64,000 nt of DNA from Siderastrea radians. Its lineage: Eukaryota; Cnidaria; Anthozoa; Scleractinia; Rhizangiidae. Of the stretch, positions 10,701 through 21,837 are shown piece by piece (within the stretch, counting starts at the first letter, position 1; the number at the start of each line of letters is the position of its first letter). Position numbers and translations under genes: made by a program. Where the stretch lies: assembly GCA_964017195.1 (NCBI GenBank), contig OZ024889.1, forward strand, positions 61,217,858 to 61,281,857, given 5' to 3'. The notes under the pieces were generated by a model that was given only the letters and a program-made list of their open reading frames with translations, had not been told where the DNA came from and ran no database searches.

Positions 10701-13700
10701 CCACTGTTGTTTGTGAGTATAATTCATGTACAATCGACATGTGTATGGTTCATATTTAGTTTCCACTTCAATACCTACAAAGGTTATACAGTACACTTAC
10801 AAGTACTAGTGCAGTAGGTTGAAATGTTTTTTAAAATTTTCTTCTTAAAAATGCCAAATGAGTTTGAGTTTTTGATAAATATGGGAAGGTTGTTCCAAAT
10901 GTCACACCCTCTATCTAAATTTGGTAGAATATTATTTTTTTATAATTTGAGTGTGCATATTCTTTGTGGATTTTTGATGAGGACTGTGGAAATAATAATA
11001 TTATTATTTGACTTGAAAAAATGGCTGAATGTCCCAGGTTTTTTTCTTTAAGAAATCTTCATGTAAATGATGCTGTAGCTTCATCGTTTAAATCACCTGG
11101 CCTAGACATGTATCAGGAGAATAGATACTGAGATCTTTTAAACAACCTTGGAGCAAGGATGAGAACCAACCACAAGTTCTGGGATAAATCTACTGAGAAA
11201 TGAAATAATCTTGTTTACCTTCTTTTGTAATTTTCTAATTGATTCTAATCTTGAGGGTATGTGTTTCCCCATATTATACTGTATTTCCATGATTGTGATA
11301 TAGGTAAATTAATTAATGAATAATATAGAGTTCTTAATTCCTGAGAGGGTTAAGAATGTCTTGCTTTATAAAGAATACCAGTTGTTTTTGCTATTTTATT
11401 TGCAATATGGTTGATAATTTATGTTTTCCATATAGAGTCACTGAATAATAGTTTGCATGTTACTATAGGGATAAAGAAAGAACAGTTACTTATTGTAACT
11501 TAGTTTCAACACTAATATTTTATGGCTTGGAATACATATAACAATGCACATGTATGTGCATCCTTGTGGCTCAGATCTAACAGGTTATTGATCATTTTGT
11601 TTGCTAGGTCTATATGATATAAGCTGTATTGGTGAATGCATGGGACTTCTGCATCTGGACCTTGCCAACAACAATCTCTCCAATCTGGATGATTTGTGTA
11701 GGTTCATAATCCTTATAACAACACTTAAATCCTCACTCCTATTAGTGAGACTGCAAGCAGACACCTTACGAGAGGTGCCTGCATAATTATATACAGTGGA
11801 TTCTGAAAAAGTAGGGGAGAGCACTTAAAAAAGTAGTCATTGACAAGACCAGTTTTTTATTGAATTATTTAGTATGCTACAAAGTGGTGACCTCTTGTTT
11901 TTAGCGTACTTTAAAATCTAAAAGACTGCATTTCAATCAACCCCAAGATAATGGTTCAAATTTGTTTAAAATAAATTTCTCTTCCAGTTTTCTAAAGCTA
12001 CAGTAGATGTATATTAAGTAGGTTTGTTTATCGAGGGTGGCTCAGATGGAATGGGATTGCATCTTGTCTTGGGAAAAAATTGCTTTAAGTGTTCTCCTTT
12101 GAGGAAATCACTAATCTCAGTAACTTGATAGATTTGTTGTAGTTTGATTTTATCCTTGGTTCAATTTTTATTTTTGTTTGTTCTTTTTATGTTAATTTTT
12201 TTATGTATAATGAATATGAAAAGAAAGAAAATAAAAATTAAACCAAGGATAAAATTGAACACAGTTACGACATATTCATGGTGTTCTTGGAGCATTTTCA
12301 AGTACAGGATAAGGTACTTTGTTTTAATTTCTAACTGTTCTTGACCTGAAAAAGTAAAAATCCCCATGATGTAGCCCCTTCATGACTGTGTAGGAGACTG
12401 ATACACCTTTATTTGGAAATTTTGCTTTTTGGGAAGTGTAGAAAACTGGAGAATGCAGAGGAAAACCTTTGAGCAAGGATGAGAACCGACCACAAGTTCT
12501 GGGATAATTTCACACCCAAGCCCCATTTGTGGGATGCAAAATGTTATCACCTGTGCACAATGGTTATACAATGGCTATTTTTTTCTGTAAATGAACATAA
12601 TTGACTGTAAAGTTGACGAACTTAACATCGTATACAATCATGCTATTTTCAGGTGAGCTGAAACTTCTTGAGACCCTGAATGTTTCCTGTAACAAGTTAT
12701 CTTCTCTTGGTGAGTGATACACATGTAGCTTGCGATCATGCCCTCTCCCTATCCTTTATATATGTCTCTTGCCAAAAGAATGCCTGATTGCAGGTTAAGT
12801 AAAAATGAAAAAAAAAAGAATGCCTGATTTCAGGTTGGGCAAGAGATAAAACTGTAAGTTGCTAATAACACTCAAACTGTATTTATAAAAGCAGGAAGTC
12901 AAGCAAACTGGCAAAATTAAGATAATTTGAATGTTTTTAAAATATCCTAAGCTTGTGTGTCCTGATACTGTAGCACTACAAATTTGACAGGTTTCCAGTT
13001 AGTAAATGTCTTCCACACAGTATACATGGAGCATTTAATGGAGTAGTCGTATTCATGACTCAATGACAAATGCAACAGCTAACTGATAAGTGTGCGTTGA
13101 CAGTAAAGATCTCAAAATTTGAGGTCCTCCCTTCCTGTACTCCAACAACCATAGAATCAAACCATGCCAGGTTTCTAAAAACAAAAAAAGCTCTCTCTCT
13201 TTTTTTCTTAGCCCTTTCACTCCTAGCTAGACCATTAGTTATGGTGAGATGATTTGTCACTCTAACTTTTAAATCTGTTGACAAAATCCTATCCTGTTAC
13301 CATTCAAATGAAATTTCTTTGGCAGAACTTTTGCTTAGAACTATTTATTTCTTAGGATTTTACGAAATGAAATTTGGAATTTTGGGTGAATTTTTTGCTT
13401 TGGCCACGTTAGGAGTGAAAGGGTTAATGCCCTAACGAATTCCCCCAGGCCACCGATCCTGAAATTTCTTTTAAAGTCAAACTTGGAATTTAACTTTATT
13501 TGATGTTGTTTTCAGGTGGAGTTGAGGAACTTTCAAATCTTTCATCTTTAAATGTGGCTGGCAATATGATAAGAAGGTATGGTACATGTATGTTGTGTGG
13601 TTAAATTTGATTTTGGATTGAAACTTTTCAAGCCAGGTTAATACATGTATTTCCTTTGTTTTTGATTCAAAGCCATAGCCTGGAACAAGGAAAAAACTTG

Positions 13701-15889
13701 AACCAGTTTGAAAATTCTTCAAAAAAATAAATACTGATAATGATAACAATAATATATAGATTTAGCCATGCCTAAAAGCGGAGCCTCCAAGGAATAAACT
13801 GGTGCTCGTTTCTCAAAAATAGTCCTGAAACTTTTCGCTCTGAAATATATTTCGGGGCTTTCTTTGGCTTGTTCCCTCTCGAAAAGTGTTTCTCAAAAAG
13901 CCCGAAAGTGTTCCGAATTGTCCTCCAAGATTTTCAGGATCTGTTCTGTAAAACCAAGCTGGAAAGGTCATTCTAGAGGCTGAGCACAGCTTAATTTTTT
14001 TTTTTTCGGGCATCAAACTGAACACATATTTTACTCAGGAGCAGTCTTGCTTGGTGTTTTAAATGTTTCCATATCCTGTCATTAACTGTCAAGGCTTGTC
14101 AAATCTCCTTGGATTATTGGCTGTTGGCTTGAATGAACTTGAAACGGCGCTCATGTACAACAACAAAATAAAACTTATTCTGAAGTAAATGGGTTATCTT
14201 CATCGCCTTCGGATGTTCAGTTCAACAAATAACATGAATCGAACTACCCCTATAAGTCTGGTCAAAATTTATACCATCAACATTGAAAACGAGCAAACAC
14301 CAAGCACGCTTTAAATTATGGCATAAGTTTTGCGGGTGCGAAGTAAGCTCATTTAAAGTTAGGCGCTTTGAGGAACACAAAAACCTTGTTTTTTTCGGAA
14401 GCTTTTCGGATAAAATAGTCTTAACCGACAACTGCTTCGCTTACTATTGAAAAGTTCTAGGACAAGAAAATCGATAATTGCACAAACCGATCCGACAGTT
14501 AAAATTTAAAGCAATTATTCGCCGTAAGTGATGCTTGTGCAGTTGCCTTGCGACTGTGCTTTGACCTACTGTTATGAATAAACAAACACAAAATAATAAA
14601 CAGAGAAATCAATTTTGAAAACGTTTATTCGAAACCCGTAAGTTTATACTGAAATGCAATTCGCATTACACTTCCAGCATGACAAAATATTCTAAGACTA
14701 CAATTGTCACAAATCTGAGCTCGTTTTCTAATAATTTTTTGAAGTCAAAAGTAAATGACACATTTCTAATGACATAAATTCAATTTCAAAATGTAATTTC
14801 TTTGACCGTAATAAATACTCAAAATCATGCACCTTAAACCCTTTAAAAACTTCACTTACTCGGTTGTGTTTCAGAACAAGGCAAGCTCTCCGCTGTGAAG
14901 AAAACAAAGCGATGAGGTCCTTTGAAGGCAGCTTTCGTAACTTGAAGTTTTCGCCTACTACCCGTATTCTTTTGAACTTTTTCTTTCCATTTATAGGTCT
15001 TAAATGTCTTTTTCTCAAGTTTAAAACTGCAGTACCGTCGAACAATCGTTTTGCTAAATAAACTTAAGCTTTTTAAAGAAACCTTTTTTCCAAAAGCGAC
15101 GATGGTCATGCGATTTCCCGCCAAGAAAAACGCCGGTTGCCCAAAAGCACCGCGCGATTTCCCGCCAAGAAAAGATGGCATTCTCCACTCCCAGTTGGGT
15201 TGCCTTGGGACTTCCCTCCCCCTCCCCCAGAGTCTGTACAGACGGACGGATGGACGGACGTACGCTGACGTCACAACCAAAATTTTTCGCATCGATACAT
15301 TACCAAATTTCCTTAGCAATGGAGCTCCGCTGGCGGGCTTTACCCGCAGGCTCCGCTAAAATAAACCATGTACATGTACAGCTGTACAGCACTTTACATA
15401 AATTATTATTAATTCAAGGCTGCTGGCTAAGGAAAATTTAAGGGAGCCCTTTGGGCTCCTAAGCTTAAAATTAAAGGAGCCTGAGCTTTCAGGTTGGGAA
15501 CCCAGCCAATATTTAAAATATTTAATATTTTGCTGACATTCAGTAAAAGCCTTAAAATTCTGTTAGAAAGAAGTATGGTCAGAGACTCACACCTATTAAA
15601 GATTATTGATACCCACTGTACATTTCATAGAAAAAAGGGTTTGAACCAAGGTTTGGGATGAGAATGTTAGGTAAACAACATGGAAATTGAAGCAATTACT
15701 TTTGGAAAATGTTTGGCACCCGCCTGGGCTCCCATTACATAAATTTGGTCTCCCACACTTGTAACTAAGGCACCCCAGGCAGCTTGGCTCCTGTTAGGCA
15801 GCAGCCTTGATTATGTTGCTATGTGTATTGTTTTTCTGGTCTTAAGATGTTAATGCCTTTTGGCTAGTTATGTAGTGTGTTTATTTGAT

Positions 15890-15925
<36 letters not shown>

Positions 15926-18900
15926 GATTTCTATAGCGCCATTTTCCAGTGGTCCAATGGCACTTTACACAAATTTATATAACATTATATCTACGTAAAA
16001 TATAAAAAAATAATAATAATACATGAATAAATAAACTAAAATTGATCATGACAATTAGATAAGACGTCCTAACCAAAAGCTTCTTTAAGGACAGTGCCTC
16101 CTAATACAGGTGTGCTTTTGCAAACGTTATGACTATGGAGAAAAAATAGATCTTGGCAAAGGTTATTGGAATCCAAAAAGAAATATGTGGGTAACCACGC
16201 ATTTTTCAGAGATAATTAAGCAACCATAATTCTAAAAATGCGCTAAAATACAAAGAATGTGTGGCAATTTCTTTCCAAATTTAAGCTCAATTATCTCTGA
16301 AAAATGCACGGTTAGCCCCAATTTTCTTTTTGGATTGTGATAGCCCTTGCTAAGATCTACTTTTTCCACATAGTTGTAAACCGTGCAAAAATATTGTTGT
16401 ATTAGTGGGCGAATTCCTTAAGAAACCTGAATATCCTGGGATGCACAGAACGTGTGCGCAGTAACAAAAGGAGGCACCGTCCTTAAATAACCAAGTCTTA
16501 AGCGTAGACTTAAAAGTCGAAAGAGATACACATGTTCATAATTCTCAAGAAAGGCTGTTCCATATCAGTGGTCGGAGCATTTTTAAGATTAACAGCAAGT
16601 AGATTATGACTAGGCGATCTTTATTTACGATTTAAGGAATGGTGAACAGTTTTTGTTTTGCAGTATTGACAGCCTGTCATGTTTGACAAAACTGGAAAAC
16701 TTTAAAACATTGAGACTACAAGACTCCGTGCAGAACTTTTCCAACCCTGGTAATGGTCTTTGTTTTCTGTACATTTTTGTTTCATTTTGTTCATTTTTTA
16801 ATGGTTTGCAAGTTATGCCAAGATTCTGAAGCAAGTCTGTGTGACCATTATAGTGCAGTGCTAAATTTTGGTGTACTCCCATTGGTCAAAATGAGTCATG
16901 TGACACAACAGTGTCTCTCCTCAGCAGGTACCTATCAGCGCATAGTGCCCGTTTTGGCAATTTTCACTCAAAATGTGGAGTTGTACATGTAGAATAGAAA
17001 CGAAAGTCTTTCTGTCTCAGGCCCTATGTGTGATAAGTTCCTTCAGATATTTGATGCTCAGACTTTGTATAAAGCCTCGAACTACATTCTCGGCCTAATA
17101 TTTGTTGTGAACATCAGACTTCCTCAGGCAACCTACATTGCACAATAGTGCCTTCCACAGAAGAACTCTTTTGTCTAAATAGTTTACACACAGTCATGTA
17201 TACCCTAGACACTAAGAGATTAGTAAAATTTGCAGATACATGTGAGCTGTACTATCACAAATTTAGAAGCCCAAAACTAACTGAATCTGCCATTTTACTT
17301 TATTCTACATGTACTATCAAACTACAAGGCCAAGCTGCAAATAAATTGCCATTTTTCCTTTGTTACATTAATTTATGCTCATATAATTTTAATGTACTCT
17401 CTAAAATTTTGAACAAAAATAATTTAGGCCACTGCAAAATGAGCAACTATTTCTCCACATGTATACGAGTATACTTCTCTGAATGGCATTAAAAAACATT
17501 GCAGAAAAGAATAATTTTGCCCCACCCCCATCAACTTACTCTCCCCCAGGCATTACCATTAAAAAAATTCTGGAAATTTCAGTTGGACTGTAAATGGTAA
17601 AGCTGTTGTGCTTTGCCTGACCAGAAAATTTCCAAAGTAAATCAAACATTTGAGAGGTAGTCCAAAATTCCCAACCAGAGTACTCAAATGAAAAATTGTG
17701 TTCCATTTACCTTTTACTACTAGTTTCGGGTCCTGCACCAATAGTCAAACTACCGTTAAGTTCCAGACTTTCAGTAAATCAGAGTGAATTGGACAAATAC
17801 ATGTAGTACATGCTAATCTCTCGAACGAAATTTCCCATTTGGGAGGTTTTGCTTACCAGCTGCACAAAACGTAGACCCATCGGCTTCCCCCTGTAAATGG
17901 TAAACAACCAGATGCTTCTTCTTAGGGAGAAAACAATATTAATTCAAAAAAGAGAAAGCGGGAATTGTTAATTATTAATGTAAGAATAAAAAGTGTTGGC
18001 ACGTTTTTCCAAGATTGTAATTTTAGTAAACTCCAACACAGTCATTTGGAGGGGTTCAGCGTAATTAATCCCTAGGGCATTTAAATCAGAAAGTGCAATC
18101 TTTGCCATCCCCAGCTTTTCAAGACCCTTTGTGCAAGTTAATGTTTAATCCCTGGCTTATGCCTATTTTGAACAAATTTGAACATTGTTCCCACAACTTA
18201 CTATTTTCTCTACAGTTTGTGTATCTGAGGAAAATTACAAGAAGGCTGTGTGTAATCTTCTACCAAAACTAAGGACCCTTGATGGTAAGTCAAGGACTTG
18301 CATGCATTTACTGTTCTTTAAAATCTATCACAGTTTTTAGTTATTCTTTTACATTGTAACTACTTACAAAATGATGTGCATAGTATGCATGTCACATTGT
18401 ACACCATATAGAATACTTTTCATGCAGGTAACTACCTGGCCGTCAACAACATGGTGACGACCACATCTAGTACAGTGTAAATTACCTGACTTCTTTCCTT
18501 CTTACTTTTTACATGTGCAACTCACCCTGAACTTAAGGTTTTTGTTCGGACAAACAAACTCTCAACCTAATAGCTTCCTTTTTTTGTTATTTGGCTCACG
18601 TCTTGAGTGTTGCTAAGATTGTGCTTTTTTTGGGGGGGGGGGGGGTAGGAGGCAGAGTATCGGTAGGGTACGATAGGCAGGCTTAATGTTCGCCTCTTAG
18701 GGCTTTTCTTGTTCGTTGCTAAAATAGGATGCACTTTTTACAGAGTTAGAGAGCCATTTTGGGATGTCCCATTACGTACATGTAGAATAATTATACTTTC
18801 AAGTAAGTTAAACATCTTCAAACAAAATAAAAAGATTTTTTTTGTAGATATTTAAATTTAGTTTGGACAAAACTAAACACCCAAGTATTAGTGAAGCACC

Positions 18901-20980
18901 CTTTCTGTAACAGAGGCCATTATGAACATGACGTCAATAAAACAACTAGACGTGCAAACCCATATCTAAATCTTCCACACCACCTGATGTTATTTGTGAT
19001 CTGAAACAACTGTATATCACTTGGAGCTTCATTTAACCATCAAAGCTAGCTGTTGTTCCCTTCATGTATATTTAGGTGAAAGAGTCAGGGGAAAGGGGGC
19101 AGATTTGTATGAGATGTGTGATGAAATGGATGCCATTCTTAGAGGTTTGTCAATTTATGAAATCCACAATACTCAGTATGTATGTTCCTGGTATCAATAT
19201 AATTGTTTAAGTATCTTAGTTGTGATAATGCGTGTAAAAAGATAAACTCACTACGAGAGAAAGAATTTAACGGGGGCACCCAAGGAAAAATTTACAGTCC
19301 ACTCCCAGTAACTCGAACCTTCAGTAACTCGAACCTTCCGCTAACTCGAAGTGAATGTGTTTCTTTTTTCCTTTCAGGTCATTTTCTTTATAATTTTACT
19401 CTCTAGGAACAAACCACAGTCAAAAAGGAAGAATTTGAGAAAGTTGGTCTGCCAACTTTTTCAAGTTACAATTCATTCCCATTCTGGCTATTCATAGCTA
19501 AACATACTGTTAACAGTCTTGGTGCACCGGAAGTCGCACCATGTACATGTAGTCATTTGTAAGCTTTTGTGCCAAAACTGGATCATGAATCAAAATTTAG
19601 GCTTCAGTCGATGCAAAATGTGTCTTTTGGATTTTCGAGGTGATGCTAAAAATAGATTAATAGCTTCATATTCGATTAATATTAAAATTAGATTAATAGT
19701 AAAATAGATTTTAAAAATACCATTTGTTTGTTTCCTTTTCTTATTTACTTATTTATTTTTTTGCAGATAATGATTTAGAGTCAGCTCATGCAGTTGCTCT
19801 TAAGACCATCCCGTGGAACACAGGTCAGTGAAGTTCTGTTATTTAGGGAAAGGCAGTATTTAGGCAAATTTCATTTTGAATGGATGAAAGATGATAATTG
19901 TAACAATGTGATATTAAAAAGCACTTTCTACATAATCGTGAGGTCTTTGGCCCAAAGTCATCACATTTCGCGGAAAACAAGATGGTCATTTACATGTGTC
20001 ACGACATTGTGCTTAGAAAATCATGGCCTTTTGCTACTTTATAGCAAATTGCGTTTCACGGGGAAGAAAACAGCCGTTTTGAGCTTTCACCCCCCCCCCA
20101 CCCCCTCAAAAAATGGAAAATCGCAGTTCATGAAAAATACCCTATACCACCCTTTATAATGTAGATCTGGATAAACATTTAAGTTATTTATTGTATTGTA
20201 TTTTTTCCTTATTGTGGTTCCTATTTTTTAGAGCGGTTTTCAACTGCGTGTTGAAGGTAATTCGCGTTTTGCTTTGGTTTTGTGTTACTTCGTTCTGTGA
20301 TTGGTTAAAAAATCTCGCGCCACTTTTTCGACCAACCAGAAGTAAAACTCAAACCAATCGCGACTTGCTCGCACGCGTTTTTCCGCGCTTAGCGCTGGTT
20401 ACATGTATTTGCTACGAGTTCTGATTGGTTCAAATTTGTGTTTGTTGTGATTGGCTGGGGTAATTACTTTTGTTTTAGTTTTACGACACTCATTTGAAAA
20501 GCGTTCTATAACATTAATAAAGATTTGAAAAGGCTTTTGATCGATGCGAATACTGTACCATCGTTACTTGCGGCTTGCACTTGTTGAACTTCCACAGAAC
20601 AGCTGCTGACTTCTGACAGTTCACTGGATAGAAGTGTAGACGAAGCGGAAAAGGGGTTTAGGGGTGAGTTTTTTTTTTCTTTTTTAAAACAAACTAATAA
20701 CGAAGGCAAAACCATGTATTGCCCGAGAGAATGGCGCACATATTTGTGTAACGTTCGTTATACAAACACACATGGGAGTTTGGGAAAATTCAAAGGTCTA
20801 TTTTCAAGCTCACGATTTCAAACCGTCCCAGCGCTATACTCCGTAGATTGCTCTCCACTCAATTTAACCATAATTATATTACTGATTTGTTTTTAAGACG
20901 TGATGCTTCAGTGCAAGAAGATTAACGTGGATGCCGACAGGGCTATCCATAATGCTACACAAGCTTTGTGGAACTCTTGA
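7704..20980 (+). CDS. LRRC61: LRRC61-like leucine-rich repeat protein, 11 coding exons
   Basis: Exons: 7704-7719, 10291-10383, 11608-11697, 12653-12709, 13516-13576, 16664-16749, 18216-18284, 19076-19144, 19767-19823, 20598-20663, 20898-20980 (TGA). Together they give 747 bases, in frame, 248 residues; human LRRC61 is about 259. All junctions are GT/AG, mostly phase 1. The N-terminus carries the family signature LLKSRTGEFDLESI. It is followed by LRR strands (GLLHLDLANNNLSNLD, LETLNVSCNKLSSLG, LSSLNVAGNMI), a cap around NPVCVSEENYKK and LLPKLRTLDGERV, and a helical C-terminus (DVMLQCKKINVDADRA) that aligns with the end of LRRC61. The family is probably cytosolic, with no established reaction. 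Exon 10 uses an acceptor (cttccacag) chosen because earlier acceptors give stops. The identification comes from remembered similarity and is strong. Confidence 0.88.
8210..8513. mobile_element. nested MITE, AGGGCTGAttTAGA ends
   Basis: The left end AGGGCTGATTTAGACAGTAC is inverted at the right end (reverse complement AGGGCTGAATTAGATGGTAC). About 300 bases with no coding content. It sits inside the TTAA-type MITE. Confidence 0.6.
8569..8968. mobile_element. nested MITE with CAGGGTTTTCAATA ends
   Basis: Begins CAGGGTTTTCAATA and ends TATTGAAAACCCTG, a perfect 14-base inverted repeat. It is 400 bases long and flanked on both sides by AAGCA (8564-8568 and 8969-8973), probably the target duplication. 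The CAGGG start recalls hAT ends, but a 5-base duplication does not fit the usual 8, so the superfamily is left open. Confidence 0.65.
9362..10290. other. rest of intron 1 of LRRC61-like gene
   Basis: No exon seen. Contains TACATGTA-rich stretches (about 9650-9672) and a short inverted repeat around 10175-10222 (AAGTTTATGGAC / GTCCATAAACTT). Confidence 0.4.
11152..11187. repeat. dispersed 36-base repeat, copy 1
   Basis: The GAGCAAGGATGAGAACC...CACAAGTTCTGGGATAA block recurs at about 12473-12508 with one change; both lie in introns of the LRRC61-like gene. Probably fragments of one older element. Confidence 0.5.
12143..12260. mobile_element. short fold-back element in intron 3
   Basis: The arm TTATCCTTGGTTCAATTTTT near 12149 is inverted near 12236-12257 (AATTAAACCAAGGATAAAAT). 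A hairpin of about 118 bases with an AT-rich loop. Confidence 0.5.
12473..12508. repeat. dispersed 36-base repeat, copy 2
   Basis: Second copy of the block at 11152-11187. Confidence 0.5.
13208..13427. mobile_element. piggyBac-like MITE (TTAA/CCCTTT ends)
   Basis: TTAG-CCCTTTCACTCCTAG at the left and TAGGAGTGAAAGGG-TTAA at the right. CCCTTT ends next to TTAA are the piggyBac pattern (family knowledge). 220 bases, no transposase. Confidence 0.55.
13772..15362. mobile_element. 1.6 kb non-autonomous DNA element in intron 5
   Basis: The left end CTAAAAGCGGAGCCTCC is inverted at the right (GGCTCCGCTAAAAT). The right part has a GACGGACGGATGGACGGACG tract followed by TGACGTCAC. It contains open frames on both strands, but none resembles a transposase. 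Confidence 0.5.
15415..15809. mobile_element. 395-base MITE, CAAGGCTGCTG ends
   Basis: The left end CAAGGCTGCTGGCTAA is inverted at the right end (TTAGGCAGCAGCCTTG), with internal GGAGCCC/GGGCTCC blocks also paired. Confidence 0.6.
15890..16640. mobile_element. older dispersed element with (AAT)n head, split by a MITE
   Basis: (AAT)n at about 15892-15925 is followed by TTTCTATAGCGCCATTTTCC and GGCACTTTACACAAATT, resumed after the MITE by AAGGCTGTTCCATATCAG. This 'gcgcc...tttaca...gttcca' layout is a common non-coding repeat in marine animals; its class is not certain. Confidence 0.4.
16089..16482. mobile_element. complete TTAA-type MITE
   Basis: GGACAGTGCCTCC at the left, GGAGGCACCGTCC at the right, flanked by TTAA at 16085-16088 and 16483-16486. 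394 bases. The TTAA target suggests piggyBac or Kolobok mobilisation. It is the reference copy for the interrupted one at 8191-9355. Confidence 0.7.
16850..17175. repeat. dispersed repeat, copy 1 (intron 6)
   Basis: CTCCCATTGGTC, GTGTCTCTCCTC, GGCCTAATATTTGTTGTGAA and ATAGTGCCTTCCACAGAAGA recur in the same order at 24490-24975. Likely a non-autonomous element; its termini are not resolved. Confidence 0.55.
17176..18215. other. intron 6 remainder
   Basis: AT-rich, with no exon and no clear element. Confidence 0.35.
18614..18646. repeat. T/G homopolymer tract
   Basis: A run of T followed by about 14 G inside intron 7; assembly may be unreliable here. Confidence 0.6.
19290..19385. repeat. fragment of the pogo-like family
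   Basis: Three CAGTAACTCGAACCT-type units in tandem, followed by TTCAGGTCATTTTC, also present near 5250. It appears to be one end only of the element at 5114-5653, in intron 8 of the LRRC61-like gene. Confidence 0.5.
20229..20508. mobile_element. TA-type (Tc1/mariner-like) MITE, copy 1
   Basis: TA-GAGCGGTTTTCAACTGCGTG at the left and CACTCATTTGAAAAGCGTTC-TA at the right. Internal TGATTGGTT and CCAATC blocks. An inverted-orientation copy lies at 41306-41580. It ends about 90 bases before exon 10 of the LRRC61-like gene. Confidence 0.65.
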
Positions 20981-21837
20981 CCTTTTGCCGTGTGTTATGT
21001 CTCTTTTGAATTTCACGCTTTGCACGAGAACTAGCCCAGTGGACACTACACTGTATCAAGCACCTTAAATGAAATGTTGTCTTTGCGGTTCCTTAATGAA
21101 AGTGCGAAAGTGCTGACGACTCGAACACCGCTGCATTCCATGCATCTAAGTGGTTGCAGTGTATACAGAGATGTTTCTCTAAAAGTGAGGTTTTCTGAAC
21201 ACTGGCTCATTAAAGGCAGGGTCGGCTCTAGGACAACTAAAACAACCATAACAACAGCAACAACAACAAAGGAAAAAAGACTAAAGAAAGGTTAGTTTTG
21301 TTGAGAACTGCAGTCTTATTGGCCTTTGCCTTACAAACGTTATATTTTGTATTGTTCATACGCCAACCCGATGGTCTAGCGACAATAGGCAATAAATTGT
21401 TCCCTGTGCTTTATTTCTCGTGAAATTAGCAGCATAATCTAAGTTGTTGTTGTTGTCTAAATGTGAACAAGAAATAAATTTTATTGGAGTTTACGAGTTG
21501 AACTGTAAGTTGATTGAGATACCCTTTATTAGACAAATTACTCTTGTCCTATCAAGTCCTTTTTTTTCTGTTTTGTTGGTAAAACAACAGTCCTGCGTGG
21601 ATCCTGCATGGATGCGCCAATCTCGTACGAGTTCATAAGCGCAGTGCAAAATAAGTGAATTATCCAAAAGAACGCGCGCTAGGAATTTCGAAAATAGTGT
21701 TTGAAAATGCTGACGCGCAATGCAACAGCGCGCGCGAAAACTGTTCACGTGCGCGTTCACTTACCAACGATTTTTCCGTCACAATCGACTTGAATTCCAG
21801 TGAAGTTGCGGAACTATTTGCTTTTCGGAGAAACACC
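20981..21837. other. 3' UTR of LRRC61-like gene and spacer to F-box gene
   Basis: AATAAA at 21391-21396 and again near 21471 could end the LRRC61-like transcript. The F-box promoter must lie in the remainder, which becomes CG-rich near 21700-21760. No other gene seen. Confidence 0.45.

Noticed and set aside
11152..12508. CRISPR-like spaced 36-base repeats
   Set aside because: Only two copies, 1.3 kb apart, in introns of an animal gene.
14728..15359. Overlapping open frames on both strands in intron 5
   Set aside because: They lie inside the 1.6 kb inverted-repeat element and resemble no known protein.
20510..20597. Earlier acceptor for LRRC61-like exon 10 (after ...aataaag)
   Set aside because: Every frame from there meets a stop; the acceptor at 20597 keeps phase and gives a C-terminus that fits LRRC61.
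21655..21837. N-terminal extension of the F-box protein
   Set aside because: The extension would start at GTG, has no ATG, and precedes a good start context immediately before the F-box.
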